Below, piece after piece: positions 60,988 to 64,000 of a DNA stretch of 64,000 nucleotides. A program made the position numbers and the translations under genes. The notes under the pieces are model-generated. The model made no database searches. It saw only the letters and a list, made by a program, of their open reading frames with translations, and was not told where the DNA came from. Each line of letters starts with the position of its first letter. Position 1 is the first letter of the stretch. The DNA comes from Lithospermum erythrorhizon (lineage: Eukaryota > Streptophyta > Magnoliopsida > Boraginales > Boraginaceae): the NCBI GenBank assembly GCA_019722365.1, contig JADFUC010000718.1, positions 124,001 to 188,000 of the forward strand. Reading direction: 5' to 3'.

Positions 60988-62295
60988 ATGGGCAAGCGAG
61001 CGCATGTCATTGTTGTGCCCTTCCCAGCTCAAGGCCATGTCAGGCCCCTGATGAAATTGGCTTACAAGATTGCTAGCCATGACATCAAGGTAACATTTGT
61101 TAACACAGAAACCATACACGGAAAAATCTTCAGTACAACGTCGGAGCATGTTGAGGAGCACAATGGCGTGACATTTACTTCAATCCCATCTGGATCAAGA
61201 GAGGCAGAGGCAGAAAATAAACCAGAAATTGTATATATTATGAAAGCAGCCATGCCGGGATATTTGACAGAATTGATTGAGAAGATTAATACCTTGAACA
61301 AAGATGAGCAGATCACATGTGTCATTGCTGATGCAACAATGGGGTGGATTTTGGATGTTGGAGAAAGGCTTGGAATTCAGCAGGTTGCTTTCTGTGCTGC
61401 TTCAATGGCAACTTTGGCACTGTCATGTCATATCCCTCAACTCATTCTAGCAGAGAAAATCGACACGTCTGGTAATACTCCAATACATAATTTTCTTTTC
61501 ACACGTCTTCTCCCCTCACTATCTTTCCGTTGGACGGATTATATTAGTTAAGTGATTATATATCCTTGCAGGGCAAGTAAACAGAATAAATGAAGTAATC
61601 AGTATTACAGAAGATATTCCGGCTTGGGAGGGTACAGGTTTACCTTGGTCCTTTAACCAAATGGTAGATATCGAAAAGCCCTTTTATGATATTTATAAAA
61701 CTGCCCAAGAAGCAGAAGTCCGCGTTAAATGGTGCCTTTGTAATTCATCATCTGAAATTGAGCCTGCGGCTTGTAATCTGATTTCGAGCTTCTTGCCTGT
61801 TGGTCCACTGATTGAAACTGATGCTCGAAGTACTCCTTCTGCTGCTGGAAGCTTTAAGCCAGAGGATGTGAGTTGTCTAACATGGTTGGATAAACAACCA
61901 ACTGGGTCTGTAGTCTATGTTTCATTCGGCAGCATAGCAGTTAAGCCTTTGAATGTGAATGAATTAGCATGTGCTTGAGATATAAGCCTGTTTCTATGGG
62001 TGGTTCGATCAAATTATGTGATCTGTTCTGATTGCCCCGAGGCTTTCTAGAGAGGGTGGCTGATCAGGTGCATCGTGGAATGTTTCTGAAAAAGTATTAG
62101 CCCATCCTGCAATTGCTTGTTTCCTGACACATTGTGGATGGAACTGGTCTGGCTTGACAGGTGTTCTCTGTTGGCCTTCCTTTGGTGACCAAATCAGATT
62201 GCATTAGCTGCGATGTTTGACTGCAAACTTTAAACTTCGATTTGGATGAAAATGGTTCAAGGTCCAGAGATGAAATTAAGAACAAAATTCTATTG
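60988..62295 (+). pseudogene. UGT83A-like UDP-glycosyltransferase pseudogene
   Basis: Functional members glucosylate small molecules in the cytosol. Exon 1 (60988-61471) starts MGKRAHVIVVPFPAQGHVRP with the catalytic-type His at residue 17, and joins exon 2 (from 61572) in phase after TTGCAG. Exon 2 reads well through LPVGPLI, CLTWLDKQPTGSVVYVSFGS, then hits TGA at 61976-61978. Beyond it the C-terminal half survives only as fragments in changing frames: [18 protein letters not shown] (about 62118-62144, the remnant of the PSPG sugar-donor box) and EIKNKI. The PSPG box is largely deleted, so the sugar-donor site cannot form. The upstream ATG at 60967 is less likely than 60988, which fits the family's N-terminus. 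Confidence 0.85.
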
Positions 62296-64000
62296 TTTAC
62301 CTCTCAATTATTCAAAGCAAATGCATTCTAAGCTTAATGGCTGAACAAACTATCTTGAATATGGATCATCTTTAAAGATTTTGAAGTTTATTTGAAAAAA
62401 AAGTGTTCTATTATAGCTGCACTTGTTTTTCGAAAATGAACGAAGAAATATCTAAATTCAAAGGAATCATCGAAGAAGTTACTATAACCAGCATGTTATT
62501 ATATAATAAGAATGTATTTGAGTGTATATAGATGTACACTTGTATCTCTACCTAAATGATCATACTTAAATTCGTATATGAAATGATGTATCTTTCTTCT
62601 TATGCAGAGAAGGGAGGGAGAATAATACCATCTGAACAACTATCAGCCTTCTAATATGAGGACAAGTTTAATGTACTGTATGTTTCTTTCTGTTGATCTT
62701 CAATGATGATTGTTTACTCCCACAGAACTATCATATGTTCATTATTAAAATAAATTCAGATCCACCTACAATGATTATCGCTATTTAGAATAGGGACATT
62801 CATACCGGAATAAGCGTGCATGTTTTGAGTTTGGATTATCTCGATTAAGATTTCCTACCAATTTTCTCAATTTCTTCTTAGGATCTCGATTGCATCCATT
62901 GATATGGGAGTGTTAATTTTGATAATATCATGTATAGCATATAATAGAATGTTTATATTTTTTAGTTGATTCATACGGAGTATATATTTAGTTTAGAAAG
63001 ATAGTTAAAATAAAAGACATGTTATAGTAGTGGTGATGACCAACTAATCAGGTCATTGTAATCCTTCCCAGACTGTTGGGTTATGCAAATTTAAAGGAGA
63101 TCAACCTATATGTAACTAGTGTGAGAAAAGATATAATTAACATTATTATTATTATTATATTATTTCTTCTAGTTTTTTAGTTGTCGACAAAAAAAATTTA
63201 TTTTAAAAATAGTTGTTCTTTAAAAATTCTTGTGTAATCTTTAATTGATTTTTCTTTTAATATCTATTTAATATATAATAAAAGCTCATACAAACTCATT
63301 TATTAAATTGTTGTTTGATTATTAATTAAGGATATATGTAAAATATTGTTTAGTGTAATAGATGATATGCCTTAAAAGAATTGAAAGGAAGTGAAATATA
63401 GTCTCCTAACCTTGTCAATTTGAGCGTATAGATGCGGGTAGTGCTCCATCTACTGCTGATAAGTCCTTTTTCTAGACATATATAAAGATTCAATACACCT
63501 TTCGATGCTATTCATGTGTCATCACACAATGCTTAATATCTTTAATTAAAACGTTGACAAAATAATATACCTAATCTTGTTAGCTAAGAAAGTGTTGCTT
63601 CTATTAGTTGAAAGAGCAAACTTTATTTGTTCCTTCATTAGCTAAGTAAACACTTATTAGGCTGTTAGGCGTAATTAGTATTATTACTAGCTGTATATAT
63701 TGGGGGTGTTTGCACCGCTTCATTCAATTTCAATTACTCATAAAAAGTCTATTTTTGATCTATACTATAACTTACCATAATATCAGGAAATAAGGTTGAC
63801 GACATAGAGGATGATAGATAGTACTGATACAGTATGCCTGATATGTTAAGTTAATATCATACCACTAGCCTCTGGTGTGTTTTTAATAAATTGCTTAATG
63901 TGATAAGATAACAACAAAAATTAAGAATCTTCAGCATTTCCTCGTAGAAAAGAAATGAAGCAATTGGCTTAACTTCAGCTTACTAGATTATACCTAAAGT
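62296..64000. other. gene-free AT-rich DNA
   Basis: No gene, RNA or classifiable repeat that I can support. A short (ATT)n run lies near 63145. Confidence 0.4.

Noticed and set aside
1..64000. CRISPR arrays, operons or bacterial-type systems
   Set aside because: The sequence is plant nuclear DNA with spliced genes; the tandem repeats seen are intronic or intergenic duplications without spacer structure.

Overview
The window is nuclear DNA of a flowering plant. It is AT-rich, has spliced genes with mostly GT-AG introns, plant-specific gene families (EXO70, POLAR-like, CAND2-like, AIPP2-like, UGT83A-like, an HDA5-type deacetylase) and many old transposon remains. A eudicot is likely; I cannot name the species.

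Layout. 1-8.4 kb is gene-poor repeat DNA. It holds two copies of one Copia-type LTR about 960 bp long in opposite orientations (400-1355 forward, 3399-4358 reverse), a GC-rich DNA-transposon-like tail near 5.16-5.35 kb and a MITE-like element (6481-7021). At 8.4-23 kb are an intronless EXO70 gene (+), a three-exon mitochondrial-type glycine-rich RNA-binding protein (+), two small related membrane-protein genes (-) and a POLAR-like cell-polarity gene (-). At 24-27.4 kb is a JJJ1/DNAJC21-like J-protein gene (+) with several frame breaks and an intron made of tandem copies of its own splice-site region. At 30.2-40.7 kb is a class II histone deacetylase of the HDA5 type (-), interrupted by about 5.2 kb of foreign-looking DNA. 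At 45.0-48.4 kb is a CAND2-like seven-helix protein gene (+), followed by an inverted copy of its own leader and start codon at 49.4 kb. At 52.6-56.7 kb is a decayed PHD-finger AIPP2-like gene (+). At 58.7-59.4 kb is a HEMK2/MTQ2-type methyltransferase (+) with a worn partial copy of its 3' end behind it. At 61.0-62.3 kb is a UGT83A-like glycosyltransferase pseudogene (+).

The genes do not form a pathway; this is an ordinary linear run of plant loci. The striking feature is uneven decay. EXO70, the RNA-binding protein, the POLAR-like gene and the methyltransferase are open, while five other loci carry frameshifts, stops or missing exons. This fits one fractionating copy of a duplicated segment better than random sequencing error. 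Local tandem and inverted duplication of gene parts (exons, splice sites, promoter, gene 3' end) recurs through the window. I found no convincing new multi-gene system.
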